From Henckelia pumila (taxonomy: Eukaryota > Streptophyta > Magnoliopsida > Lamiales > Gesneriaceae), in assembly GCF_033568475.1 (NCBI RefSeq), contig NC_133123.1, forward strand, positions 3,224,001 through 3,288,000: a stretch of 64,000 nt of DNA. Direction: 5' to 3'. The position numbers and the translations under genes were made by a program. The notes under the pieces are model-generated. The model was not told the DNA's origin. It ran no database searches and saw only the letters and a program-made list of their open reading frames with translations. Shown here one piece after another: positions 35,193-46,733 of this stretch (position 1 is the first letter of the stretch; each line of letters starts with the position of its first letter).

Positions 35193-35590
35193 CGTGGAGA
35201 AACGCATACAGTAGTAAAAATAAAGGAAGAGGGGGACCATACTACATAATGGAAAACAACTCATTTTACATCTGAGTGGATGCCTTTCACATGTGGTGTG
35301 GTCCATGATTTCATTTGTTTTTACATTGTGTCACTTTCTGAATCACTGGTACATTCGGACCATTTTTTTATTGGTTTGTCTTATTTGACAGCTGGTTTGT
35401 CCTCTTTGACAGATGCTTCTTCTGTCTGAATGGGTTGTCAATGTCCATATTTGTGAGTGGAAATCATTGTTCTTAGTCTTTGACATAGCATTTGTTGGGT
35501 TTCTCGAGTCATGTCAACTCTTGCTTCATAGATTTGAGCTTTGAATTGAGCTAACATGGCTTATTCTTTCTTTTGGATTGCCTCATTGTG

Positions 35591-36547
35591 TCAAGTGGTT
35601 AATAAAATTTTACTGGTTGCAAAATTTATTTTAACCTTTGAGTTTTCATCAATCTTTCTTGTCTTTGAGATCATGTCAATCAATGTCTTTATTCTTATCT
35701 CAGGAAGTGTTGAGATATCCATTACTGGTTTATCTTCATTTGATCCTTCAAATAAGAACTTGTCTTTATTTTTTCGACATTGAATGTATATCATCGGCTG
35801 ATAGAATTTGTCATTTTCCCAATCTGGAAGGGTTGAATGAATACTTAATGTTAACACTGGTTCGTCCTTGAAGACTGCTTTCTTGAACTGAATAATACTA
35901 TTTCTCAATTGATATGGAAGTAGTTCTATCTCTTGATTGTTGGGACTGACTTCTAATCCGCTTAATAATCCATTTGAAAAGAATCTTGCGACTTCATGCG
36001 CTGGAGCACCTTGTAGTGTTCTTGCTCTTGATATGCTCTGTGTGTCACAAGTTTGTAGCCAAGATCTTGCAGATGGTTTGGCTATTCTCAAATAGTTTAT
36101 TGTTTCAAAGAATTCAGTTTTGAGTTTTTCTGGAAAATTTGTTTTTTCAAAAATTGGTTTTTGTGGTCGCAGATTGACCATATTTCTTTCTCTTGTTTCA
36201 AGGGCGCTTTTAAACGTCCTTTCTTCTTTTTCATTTTTCTCGGTGTTGGCTGTGACCACCGGTTCTTTCTTCTTTTCTTTTTCTTTTCCTTTTTCTTTTT
36301 CTTTGTTATCAGTGTTGGCTGTGACCACTGATTGTTTTTCATTCATCTCCATTATTTTGTCAAATGGAGTTGCTAACTTGATTGGTGTTCTTGGTGAGGA
36401 TGATGATGACAAGGTTGTCATCTTTTCTTTTATCCTCTGAATTTTTCCATTTATATTCTTTTTTTTTTTTTGTTGAAGAATCTGAATTTTTTCATCTATG
36501 TCAATCAATTGTTCTTTTAATTGATCTAATTGCTCCATCCTGCACAA
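35591..36547 (-). CDS. Pararetroviral transactivator/viroplasmin (TAV), open frame
   Basis: A 318-aa frame with no stop or frameshift. A second in-frame Met, three codons in (MEQLDQL), is a plausible start. It has an N-terminal coiled coil, a low-complexity Lys/Glu stretch (KEKEKGKEKEKKKEP) flanked by two VVTANT repeats, and a conserved central block with ARSWLQTCDTQSISRARTL and APAHEVARFFSNGLL. Family members form inclusion bodies and promote reinitiation of translation on polycistronic viral RNA. It is the only large viral gene here without an obvious lesion; expression is unknown. Confidence 0.8.
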   Translation of the reverse strand: MCRMEQLDQLKEQLIDIDEKIQILQQKKKKNINGKIQRIKEKMTTLSSSSSPRTPIKLATPFDKIMEMNEKQSVVTANTDNKEKEKGKEKEKKKEPVVTANTEKNEKEERTFKSALETRERNMVNLRPQKPIFEKTNFPEKLKTEFFETINYLRIAKPSARSWLQTCDTQSISRARTLQGAPAHEVARFFSNGLLSGLEVSPNNQEIELLPYQLRNSIIQFKKAVFKDEPVLTLSIHSTLPDWENDKFYQPMIYIQCRKNKDKFLFEGSNEDKPVMDISTLPEIRIKTLIDMISKTRKIDENSKVKINFATSKILLTT

Positions 36548-36662
36548 AAAAACATATATATATATAAAATGGTTAGAAATTTAACTCTTTATCGTGAGTA
36601 ATATGAATTCTTTTGCAAGAATTGAACCAATCTTCATGAGATTGATTATTTTACTCATAGAG

Positions 36663-36829
36663 TAATTCATGTTTCTGAATATAAATCTCATTTCATCAAT
36701 TTATATTCCCCATGCTTTCTAAGGCATGTTCGGATGACTTGAAGTTATAAAATAATTCATGTTTTTTAATATAAATCTCATTTCATCAATTTATATTCCA
36801 CATGCTTTCTAAGGCATGTTCGGATGACT
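36663..36829. repeat. 77-bp direct duplication at the RT 3' end
   Basis: Segments 36663-36739 and 36753-36829 match at 74 of 77 positions (period 90 bp). The second copy contains the last codons and stop of the RT frame; the first lies in the RT-TAV spacer. Confidence 0.85.
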
Positions 36830-38270
36830 CACAGTCATTTTCTGGATCACTTAGGATCTCTTTTGTTATTCTGGTACTACGGATAGTATAATTTGGATGA
36901 AGTTCTCTAGTTAATGCGTCGGGTAATGAATTGTCCGTTCCTTTGATATGCTGGATCTCGAATTGATAATGATTCAATTCCAATTGCCATCTAATTAACC
37001 TTGCTGCATTTCTCCCAGCATTTCTTGATATTTTTCTTGTCTTGAAATATGTTAAATTCATATTATCCATTCTTACTAAAAATGGTTTAGAAATAAGATA
37101 AATCTCATAATTTCTAATTATATATATTAAAGCTAATAATTCTTTTTTATTTGAATGATAATTTAGTTGTGCACCTTGAAAAGTTCCTGATGTATAATTA
37201 CATAATTCTTCGTTATTCCTAGTAGCTGTTTTAGTAAGTTCTTCTAAATTTCTTTCTCCTGTATAAGCTTTTAAATATGCTCCCCAGTATTCATCTGAGG
37301 CGTCTGTTTCAATTATTATTATGTCTTTATTTGAAGAAAAATATAATTCGGAAAGATTACTAATTATCTTCTTTTTAATAGTGTCAATATAATTAGTATC
37401 TTCTTTAGACCATTTCCACTTATAGTCTTGTTTAAGTTTTGCCTGAAGAGGTTTTCTGATTTCTGCAAATTTTTTAATGTAATTTCCAGAATAAGTTAAT
37501 AATCCTAAAAATCTTCTTAATTGATCTTTATCCTTGATTTCACTAGGAAAATCGTGAATTTTCTTAAGTATATGCTGTTGTAAACAATATTTTCCATCTT
37601 CTATTTGTAATCCTAAATAATTTATTTTTGTTTTAAACAATTGTGCTTTCTTTTCAAAAAGTATAATTCCATCTTTATGACAAATATCTAATACTGTCAT
37701 GAGGTCTTTATAATGTTGATCTAGTGTTTTTGAATAAATTAATATGTCATCTATATAAACACAACAAAAATCTACATATGATTTAAAAGATTCATCCATA
37801 TATCTTTGAAAGATACCTGCTGCTTGTTTAAGTCCGAAAGGTAATACAGTCCATTGATACTGTCCTTTTGGACAACTGAATGATGCAAGTAATTGTGTTT
37901 GTGGTTCTAGCTGAATTTTCCAGAATCCTTATTTACAATCTAAACTGGAGAAATATTTCATTCCTCCTATATAAGATAGTAAATCATTTTTGTTTGGGAT
38001 GTAATATCCATCCATAATTGCTGTATTATTCATTTTTCGATAATCAATTACCATTCTTTTCTTATCAGTGTCTTTCTTACTGACATAAAAGGCTGATGAA
38101 GAGTGTGGACTCTTGCTTGGGATGATTATCTTAAGTTTTATTAATTCTTGAACCTCTTTTTCGAATATTTTTACATCATCCATGTTGCATCTTTTTGGTG
38201 CTTCACGGATTGTGACACTTTAAGTTTTATTGAAGCAATGAATTGTTTTCTTTTCTTAATTTTGTCCTGA
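36786..38270 (-). pseudogene. Pararetroviral reverse transcriptase/RNase H, with nonsense and frame disruption
   Basis: The frame 37799-36786 carries the RT catalytic YIDD (37757-37746). It continues into RNase H, with IIETDASDEYWG, SNKKELLAL and HIKGTDNSLPDALTREL. The preceding segment, 38183-37929, is in the same frame and includes VIDYRKMN, but is separated by a TAA at 37929-37931. Further upstream, near 38,215, the frame is disrupted again before the protease. The family replicates the genome by reverse transcription of pregenomic RNA. As it stands this copy cannot produce a full polymerase. Confidence 0.88.
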
Positions 38271-38308
38271 GGATTTTCAGAACAAATATAATGAAATTTC
38301 TTCATGAT

Positions 38309-38782
38309 TTATTTTTCATGATTAATTGTTAAAATATTTTTTATTTTTAGTTCTATTGGATTTGTATTTCGTTTATAAAAATTCTTTGTAAATCCTTCAT
38401 TTTCTACACGAAATGCTGTTCGTATTTTAGGAATATAAATCATTGATGATCCTTTGTTTAAAGTTATGTGATTTTCAAATTGTGTAAAAGGAAGATATTC
38501 TCTTAAAAAGTTATTTCCTATTATAATGTCCATTCCTGATTCTATTTGGTATATAATGGGTATTACAAATTTTGTTTTCTCAATTTCTATTTTTAATTTT
38601 TCTGCTACTGTATCAAGCATGATTATTGATCCATCTACTATTCGAACTTTTAATCCTTTATCATATTTTTTCCAATAATGATTTGAAAGTATATGTTTGC
38701 TTTCTAAACACATACTTGCTCCTGTATCAACATAAGCATGTATATGATATAGTTTATGTTCTTTGATTTTAATTTGAATTTT
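38309..38782 (-). pseudogene. Pararetroviral aspartic protease segment
   Basis: Minus-strand frame open from about 38782 to the stop at 38309. It contains the catalytic YVDTGAS (about 38734-38714), then the ILSNHYW and GMDIIIGNNFLREY elements typical of caulimovirid proteases. In related viruses this is the N-terminal part of the PR-RT polyprotein; here it is separated from RT by stops. The viral copy ends just beyond its start. Confidence 0.75.
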
Positions 38783-38822
38783 TTATATATATACTATTTG
38801 GATTGGTTTTGTTTTTATTATC

Positions 38823-39441
38823 CATTCTCTCATCTTTTTTAAAGAATTTTAAGAGATAAGGGTATAATTGGTATTTATAAACAAAAGTTTCTCTCTCTAG
38901 GGAGTTGAAAGTAAGTTTTATTTATGTAGGGATTTATAAATAAGTTATAAATTGGTTAAGGGAGTGATTGACAATTAACCCAAAAAAAAACCTTACAAGA
39001 GATTAAATTTATTTTAAACCTTGTGTTTTCAAAACTCACGTAAATGTCCTTGAGTTTTTACAACATGGAAATGCAATATTTGATTTTTTTTAAAAAAAAA
39101 TTAAATACGCATTAGTTTATCAATATTGTTTATGAGGATCTATGTCTTTTATATATTTTATTAAAAAATAAGTCTCTTGTGAGACAATTCAACGCGATCT
39201 ATATATGTAATAAATATTAAATTTTTTATATATAAGTAATAATTTTTTACGAGTCGAGTCGAAAAAATTCGATTAAACAAAAATTGACACATGAGACAAT
39301 TTTGTAATAGTTTATACATATATATGTATTATTTAAAAGTAGTTGGTGCAATTAGCTATAAAACTCACCGTACATTATTTATTTGAACAAAATAAATATT
39401 TATCTTTACTGTCAATAAAAATTAAATACTAGAGTAACTAA
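38823..39441. other. AT-rich flank to the right of the virus
   Basis: No gene seen. The region contains the phrase AGATAAGGGTATAATTGG and long A/T runs. The viral right border lies at or just left of this segment. Confidence 0.4.
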
Positions 39442-39450
39442 TAATAATAA

Positions 39451-40010
39451 GGGCCATGCTATGTATACATAGAGTTGTACATAGAGTTGTACACACAACT
39501 ATTAAATATTTTTTTTATCTGAAAATTCTTTAAGAAATTATTACTTTTCATATACAATTACATGTCTTGCTTTAACTAAATATTTTTTAGGATTATAGTC
39601 TTTAATTCGGAGAGGGGTTAGTTTTGGTTAGATATTAAATCCTCGTTGTTTCTTCATCATAAATCAATATAGATACTTTTATTTTGTTATTATTTCCAAT
39701 TTAAATATGTGAACATGAAGTAGAAATCAGATTGGAGATACTAAAATTACCTGGGTCAGACATCAAGGAGGTTGCCGGAGACGAAGAGATTACTGGCCGG
39801 AAGATGAACGGTCACACGAAAAATGGAAACGAGAGGAATGGAAAGATGGAAATGAATCAATGAGCAGATCTTCTGAGACGTTGGATTAGTAGAAGAATTG
39901 GAAAAATTAGCAAAATATCGTGAGATTTTAATTAAGATCCCGTTGGAGAGATTTTGGACATAAATTGTGTAATCTCCTGTGTACAACTTTATGTACACAT
40001 AGCATATTCC
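39451..40010. mobile_element. Non-autonomous MULE-like MITE
   Basis: A 560-bp segment with inverted termini. The left end is GGGCCATGCTATGTATACAT; reading in from the right gives GGAATATGCTATGTGTACAT, and both continue to GTTGTACAC-type sequence. Identical 9-bp flanks, TAATAATAA, at 39442-39450 and 40011-40019 fit the 9-bp duplication of Mutator-like elements, though the motif is low complexity. There is no internal transposase. Confidence 0.65.
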
Positions 40011-40019
40011 TAATAATAA

Positions 40020-42045
40020 TTACTCAAAATAATAACAAGAGTGTGTATTTTCTGACTTAATTTGTCCCACCATGTGGCAGTTCCGAGTTCCGACCATGCA
40101 AAAGCCAAAAAGAACTCGACGGGGACATATTCTAATGGGTAGTTTAAAAAACTATCAAGACATACGGATTATTTGGATTAGTCACGGTGTATACATGTTG
40201 CGTGTGTGATTTAAACGACAAAAAATAGAGCAAAACTATGGACGAAAACATAATTTAACTGGACAATCTGTCCAAAGCCAAGGCCTGTTGTTTGCTACAA
40301 TTCGAACACTCAACGTCAGAGTAACAATTTCAACACTCGAGCATAAATTTTTTGTATTATTCGTCAATCTGGAGAGTTCAACACAAATTGTTAGTAAAAA
40401 AAAAATAAAGAGATAAATCTGACGGGTTATAAGAATATGAGAATTATAGATACCTGAAGATAAGATCAAATGACTGTGAATGAGGAAGAGTAATTTGGAC
40501 GGAAGAGAAAATAAAAATAGAAGAAAGAACTGCACGATGAAGAGAAGCAGAGAATGTGGGTAGTGGGGGTAGAACGTTCACGAGATGAGAAAAAATCAAC
40601 TAATTTCCCACTATTTTTGGGATTAGAATATTCTGAAATTTTTTTTAAAAAATTCATCTAATAGTCGTTAAATTGGATATATGTGATTAAATTTTTAATA
40701 AAGGGTAAATTAGTCTAAACATTAATTTGGACAAAATAGTTAGTTTAAGGTATTTAACAATTATTAAATACTAGTACCCTAAGCACATGCATTGCATGTG
40801 CACATAATATAATTTTATAAAAATAATAATTAAAAATTAAGATAGTGGGATAGTGGGGATAAGATGTGGGAGTTTTTTAATCCTAAATTACATTTTACCT
40901 TTTAATCATTGAATATATTTGAAAGAATTATAAGGATAAATTTGGAAATCTATTAAAATGATCAAAGTTAGTTACTCTAATGAGTTTATCAATTATAATA
41001 TACAAAAGATATATAGTAAAGATATATAATTACTTTAAAAATGTTTTATTTTATAAGTGGAAAAAGTTAAAATATGTATTTGAACAATATTTTTGCAAAA
41101 AAATAGTGAATTTGTGTTTTTAGTCATATACCTTGTATGTTTTTATTTTGATCATATATTTTTTTTTTTTAGCGCAGACCACTTTCATAGGCTTTAATCC
41201 TTCTGATGTTTTTTTTGAATTTAGAGGTGTTTATAAAGTATCCAATAAATAATTATTAAATAAAATTAGACACAGTTGGACTGAGTCCTTAATTAGTTTG
41301 AACATTACCCATATATCATAATTTCATAATCTGCTAAACTAATTTATATATTTTTAAATTGCGATAAGTTTAGACTACATAGCACGTTATTAGATCGGCT
41401 AGTTTGGAAAGGCATGTGCTTATTTATATCTATACTATGTGAATTTTCTATTTGTAAATTTGAATCATTCAAAATAATAAGGACAAAGGCGATGTTTCAT
41501 TTCTTCATTAGTTTTACTTAAATTAATCAAGGTCATGTTGAATAGATGTATTTGAGATGATATATTCAAATCCATTGATTTCGGATTATTGACTAGTTTG
41601 AATTAACAAAATTCAATGTCATATTAATAAGTCATGTAATTTCAATATTAATTGTAGTGGATTTCAAATATTTTAAGATAAATATCATTTGAAATTTATA
41701 AATCAAATTATCGACTCAATCACGTCAATTTCGTTTAACGTAACTATATGCACCATTAACAACCTGGCCTGATCATTGCTAAAGGAGTAGTTGGACCAAA
41801 ACTACTTAAAAAAAATAATGTATACGCTATCAAATAAAAAGCAAAAAATTCGATAACCATCAAATAATATTATATATTAGTGAATATCTAATAAAATATT
41901 CAACCAAAAAAAAAAAAGAAATCTAATAAAATATAAATACCAGTCAAGGTTACATATCAAACTAGACCTTTCAAAAGGAAAAAAAAAACAGTGGGGAGAG
42001 TCGAGACTGTTTGTTTGGTTATAACCATCGCAAGCTCGTGAGGCA
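40020..42045. other. AT-rich spacer upstream of the CslE gene
   Basis: No gene recognised. A perfect 19-base palindrome, GCACATGCATTGCATGTGC, lies at 40783-40801, following ACTAGTACCCTAA. This arrangement resembles plant Helitron 5' ends, but I found no matching 3' end. The promoter of the CslE gene must lie in the last part. Confidence 0.4.
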
Positions 42046-45000
42046 ATGGCTGCCATTAATGGAGAAGAAACTGCAGCTACTTTGTTCGAGACCAGAGTGG
42101 CGAAAGGCAGAGGTCTTTACAAGCTCTTTTCTTCGACGATACTTGTTGGGATAATCTTGATATGGATATATAGATTGGTTCACATCCCAAGAACAGGAGA
42201 AGCTGGTAGATATGCTTGGATTGGGATGTTCTTTTCCGAGCTTCTGTTCGGTTTATACTGGATTATCACTCAGTCTGGACGATGGCATGTTGTTTATCGG
42301 AGACCCTTTAAGGAGAAGCTATCTGCAAGGTGATAACTTTGGGTCCAATAATCTCTTGTATTTCAAGATTTCACGCAGTAGAACTTGCCAAGGATTGAAC
42401 TTTATTGCTGACATATTTTAGTTCTATTTCTGATTGTTTTCTGTGAATGTTTTTTTTTTTTTTTTTCTGAGAAATGGAAGTTCGTTCTAGTTCGGTAGCA
42501 AGCTAGCTAGTTTTGTAGTCTGCCTAACTATCTGTGATTGGTGGAAGATAAGTTCTTGGATACTAAAGTTTGTAATCTAGGGTGTGGAGAGGGAAGTTGA
42601 CTTATTTTTCTCCAAATTAAATCAATTTTCTTTTTTTGTTTTGGGTGCTAAAATTAGAAGTCTTGGTGCCAAAATGCTCCATCTACTCTCTCGTCAAACA
42701 CACAGATTCATCTGGGTGTATAGCGAAATAGTTTGGGGATCCTATTTGCTCATCTCAATAAGTTCTACACTTGGATCTTACATAGTGTTCCCCCCTTTCT
42801 TTGGAAAACCAAGAATCATATTGTTTGCTCCAATTTTCTTATCTTGTTGCCTGCTATGGCTAATCTTGTCGACTCCTTTGTTAATTTGTCTTTGAACTGC
42901 AATCATGGATGTTTTAGTTATGCCGACAAGATTCCGGGGGTCGATATATATGTATGCACAGCTGATCCCATATTGGAACCACCATCGTTGGTGATCAACA
43001 CGGTTCTTTCACTCATTTCATACAATCATCCATCTGAAAAACTGAGCCTTTACCTGTCGGATGATGGTGGTTCGGAATTAACATTCTATGCTCTATTTGA
43101 GGTCTCTAAGTTTTCCAAGCACTGGATACCTTTCTGCAAGAAGTACAATGTGGAGCCAAGGGCCCCTGAAGTCTATTTTTCTCAGAAGATTGACGCAAAC
43201 AAGTCAAATTTCAAGCAAGAATGGACTAGCATTAAGGTGAATTCAGCTCTGTGCTTAATGAAACAAGAACTAAAGATGATTGGCAGGGATGAGAGTGTGA
43301 AAATTGTTGTTTTTCCTTTGCTTTAGGAACTGTACGTAGATATGAAACGCCGAATCGATTCCGCAGCTGAAAAGAGTTTCATTCCTAAAGAAATTAAGGA
43401 TCAACACAAAGGGTTCTCAGAGTGGGATAACAAGGTCACAAAACAAGATCATCAATCTATTGTGCAGGTGATCTCCACAGTATTCGATACTATACAGTTT
43501 AGTTTATTTTTCTTTCCGTTACCGATGAAAAACTAACTTGAAATCTTGTCACGTCTGAGTATCAGATTCTGATAGATGGATGGAACCCCAACTCAGTTGA
43601 CATTGAAGGAAACAGATTGCCCACACTGGTGTACTTGTCGCGGGAAAAGAAACCTGGATGGGCACATAACTTCAAGGCTGGATCGATGAATGCGTTGGTA
43701 AATAAGTTTTCTTTAGGAGTTCCTGCTTCCAGGTCTAGGTTGAACCGGAAAATTTGAAATTATTGTTGAATGAACTAACCACGAAAATTATGGCAATAAG
43801 GTTCTGTTATTGTAAGCAATCACCAGTTCCATTTTTTCTTTGCAGATTAGAGTGTCATCAGAAATCAGCAATGCACCAATCATTCTCAATCTTGACTGTG
43901 ATATGTATGCGAATGATCCGGATGCTATACAAGATGCATTATGCTTCTTTTTAGATGAAAAACAAGGAAAATCGATATCCTATGTCCAGCATCCTCAACG
44001 CTACAGCAACATCACTAAAAATGATATATATGCAAATGTTGCCTATGCAACAAATGAAGTATGCCGTACCCTTTTTTATTTCCTTTTTGAAGTTCTAATC
44101 ATATGTTGGATAATGTAAGTTGTAAATGTTGAACCAAAGGGTATTTGAACTAAAGGACACCCTTTTTAATTCGAATCAATTTCATAAACCCGACGATTCC
44201 GCGGGAAGAATGGCAAAATATTTTCCTATTTTGTTTTGGAAATCAAAATGGTGGACTATAACCTTTCCTAATTTCTTTTGAAGTTCGAGCTTTCGGGTTT
44301 GGATGGTTTCGGTGGGGCTCTGTATATCGGTACAGGATGCTTCCATAGAAGGGAAAGCCTTTCTGGAAAGAAGTATTCCGAGGATCATAGAACTGAATGG
44401 AACAATGCCGATGACAACAAGAAAGGCAGAACAGTTGAAGAATTGGAGGAAGCATCCAAAGTTTTAGCAAACTGTAGCTATGAGAAAGGAACTCTGTGGG
44501 GGAAAGAGGTTTGGATCTTTTATTTACATATGCGAGCTTGCATAGACACAAAATCTTTCATACAAATCCCAACTAATTTTGATATATGGATTAACATATA
44601 CAGATGGGATTGGTCTATGGATGTCCAGTTGAGGATATAGTGACGGGCCTAACAATCCAATGCAGGGGATGGAAACCAGTGTATTACAATCCGATCAAGA
44701 GCGCCTTTTTGGGCGTTGCTCCAATTACCTTGGATATAGCTCTTGTTCAGTTCAAGAGATGGGCTGAAGGCATGTTTCAGATCTTCTTCTCCAAGTACTG
44801 TCCCTTTGTTTATGGCCGTGGCAGAATATCGTTGGGTGCCCAAATGGGATACTGTATTTACCTTCTCTGGGCGCCAGTTTCATTGCCAACTTTGGGTTAT
44901 GTGATCATCCCTGCTCTTTGCTTGCTTCATGAAATGCCCTTGTTCCCTGAGGTATGAGTAGAAACACTATTTATCTATTCCACACAGATTCATTAAGTTA

Positions 45001-45694
45001 CCTATTGATCGGTGAACGTGTTCCTCAAGGTTCTTGATATCTCTAGGCGTTCACATGCATGATGCATCTGTTTGTTAAGTGCTTGTTTCTTAGCAACTTG
45101 AAAAACCATCAAGTTGCTACTACCTCTAATGGTTAACTTTCATGAATGCATCAGGTGTCGAGCTTTTGGTTTGCCCCTTATGCTTATGTTTCCATTGCTT
45201 ACACGATCTACAACTTATTTGAAGACCTAATGTGTGGTGACAGCCTGAAGGGCTGGTGGAACTATCAAAGAATGTGGCTCATAAGGCGTACAACTTCATA
45301 TTTCTTCGCCTTTTTTGACACAATTTTTAGGCAGTTAGGCCTCTCTGAGACGTCATTCGTTGTCACCGCTAAGGTAGCCGATGATGACGTGCAGAAGAGG
45401 TACGAGCAAGAAACCATGGAGTTCGGGAGCCCATCCATCATGTTTGTCATCATTTCAACGCTCGCATTGTTGAACCTTTTCAGCTTTGGATGGGGTGTCA
45501 AGATCATCGTTTTCGACTCGGGGACGTTGGAAAAGTTTGTGCCACAGATAACTCTTTGTGGCTTGTTGGCTCTGCTGAATCTACCAGTGTATGAAGCACT
45601 GTTCTTGAGAAGTGACAAGGGGAAAATCCCAACTTCAGTTCTGTTTAAATCCATTGTTGTGGCATCTGCAGCATGCCTGATTCCAGTGTTTTAA
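42046..45694 (+). CDS. CSLE: Cellulose synthase-like protein E (CslE), GT2 glycosyltransferase
   Basis: Eight exons: 42046-42329, 42918-43236, 43327-43467, 43566-43697, 43846-44058, 44284-44508, 44604-44951 and 45155-45694, joining in frame to 733 aa. Two N-terminal membrane helices precede the catalytic loop. The GT2 signature is complete: LSDDGGS, DCD in [12 protein letters not shown], the ED of PVEDIVTGL, and QFKRW. About six C-terminal helices follow (from [19 protein letters not shown] to the end). Length and sequence match CslE proteins, presumed Golgi polysaccharide synthases; the product of CslE is not established. The exon 6 acceptor (TTTTGAAG) has a modest pyrimidine tract, but the frame and family alignment support it. 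Other exon joins are conventional. Confidence 0.93.
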
Positions 45695-46733
45695 CCTGAA
45701 TATGTTTTGGCTTTCTTGTAAGGATCAAATATGTGGAATATCGTGTTGTATAATAGAATTTAAATACCTCCTGTAGCATTTCAGATGTAATGTATGAAAT
45801 ACACAAAAGTGTACCCCTGAAAAAAAAAAAAAAAAGAAAAAGAAAAACGCAAAAGCTATAATCTATAACTTTGGATTCGACTGACCATTTGGTTATGTTT
45901 ATTGTAGATAATTATATATATTGCTAGTAGCAGTAGTGTGAATCATTTAGGGCGTATCGCATGAGTGACGTGTGTTCGAGTTGGAAGAATAAACATGATT
46001 ATTTTTCCAATGCAAATTATTTTCCTAATGCAATTTGGGTGGTTTACATATTTCTATATTAGCACGGACTATACAGACTCATATCTCATTAACTATACAA
46101 ATTCATATCTCATCGAGACGAATATTTATAAAATATAATTAAGATTTCCTATATATAACAATTTTTCGTCAAATAATTTTACAGAAAGGGAACAAAATCT
46201 ATGGTCATATGAAAATATCCATAATATATCATATGTACATCATATCACACAGAATTAGTTAGATTCAAATTTATAGAATCAAAGAGACGAATTTTGATAT
46301 ATTTATATTCTGATTTGTTCTAAAAATAAATATTTTTATTTTTTGTATGTTTATTTACCCTTATTCTATTCTGTGACCAACTTATTTTCATATATTACCT
46401 AATTTATTTCCTTAAAAAAACATTTTGATATTATTTGATTTAATTATGACGTGTGAGACTGCTATTGGCCATTGCACGTATGGAACGTCGAATGAAATTA
46501 CAGCATCCTAGAAGTAAAACTCGAGTGCGAACAAAGTCCCGACTTTTTGACTCACAGTGAGTATTTGTTGAAAATTTTTGCATTTTGATTTGATTGATTG
46601 ATAAAAGTAAAGGTAGCGAGAATCTGTTTTTATTTTTTTTAAATTCCTCCAATGTTGTTTGTTTTCGTTGTTGATTGATTTTCCTCTCCAAAAAGAAAAA
46701 TATTTTGATGAATTCTTTGAATTTGGGAGACAG
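45695..46733. other. CslE 3' region and p24 promoter
   Basis: About 1.0 kb. An A-rich run at 45,820-45,845 lies about 130 bp after the CslE stop codon. The rest is AT-rich with no gene or recognisable repeat. Confidence 0.5.

Larger units (their letters stand above)
20823..38790 (-). mobile_element. Endogenous pararetrovirus (Caulimoviridae), circularly permuted and decayed
   Basis: Minus-strand genes read, in order along the copy: protease, RT/RNase H, transactivator (TAV), promoter and leader with a tRNA-Met primer site, two small ORFs, movement protein, coiled-coil remnant, and coat protein. On a circular viral genome this is leader-ORFs-MP-CP-PR-RT-TAV, opened between CP and PR. After subtracting the 10,530-bp retrotransposon and its 5-bp duplication, the copy is about 7.4-7.65 kb, a whole-genome length for the family. 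TAV presence places it with the caulimovirus/soymovirus/solendovirus/cavemovirus side rather than badnaviruses; the genus is not determined. There is no integrase or LTR, consistent with integration by illegitimate recombination. Frameshifts and a nonsense codon disable several genes. Borders are approximate. Confidence 0.88.

Noticed and set aside
37929-37931. Stop codon in viral RT as possible programmed readthrough
   Set aside because: No readthrough context was recognised, and the gene carries other lesions, so decay is the simpler explanation.
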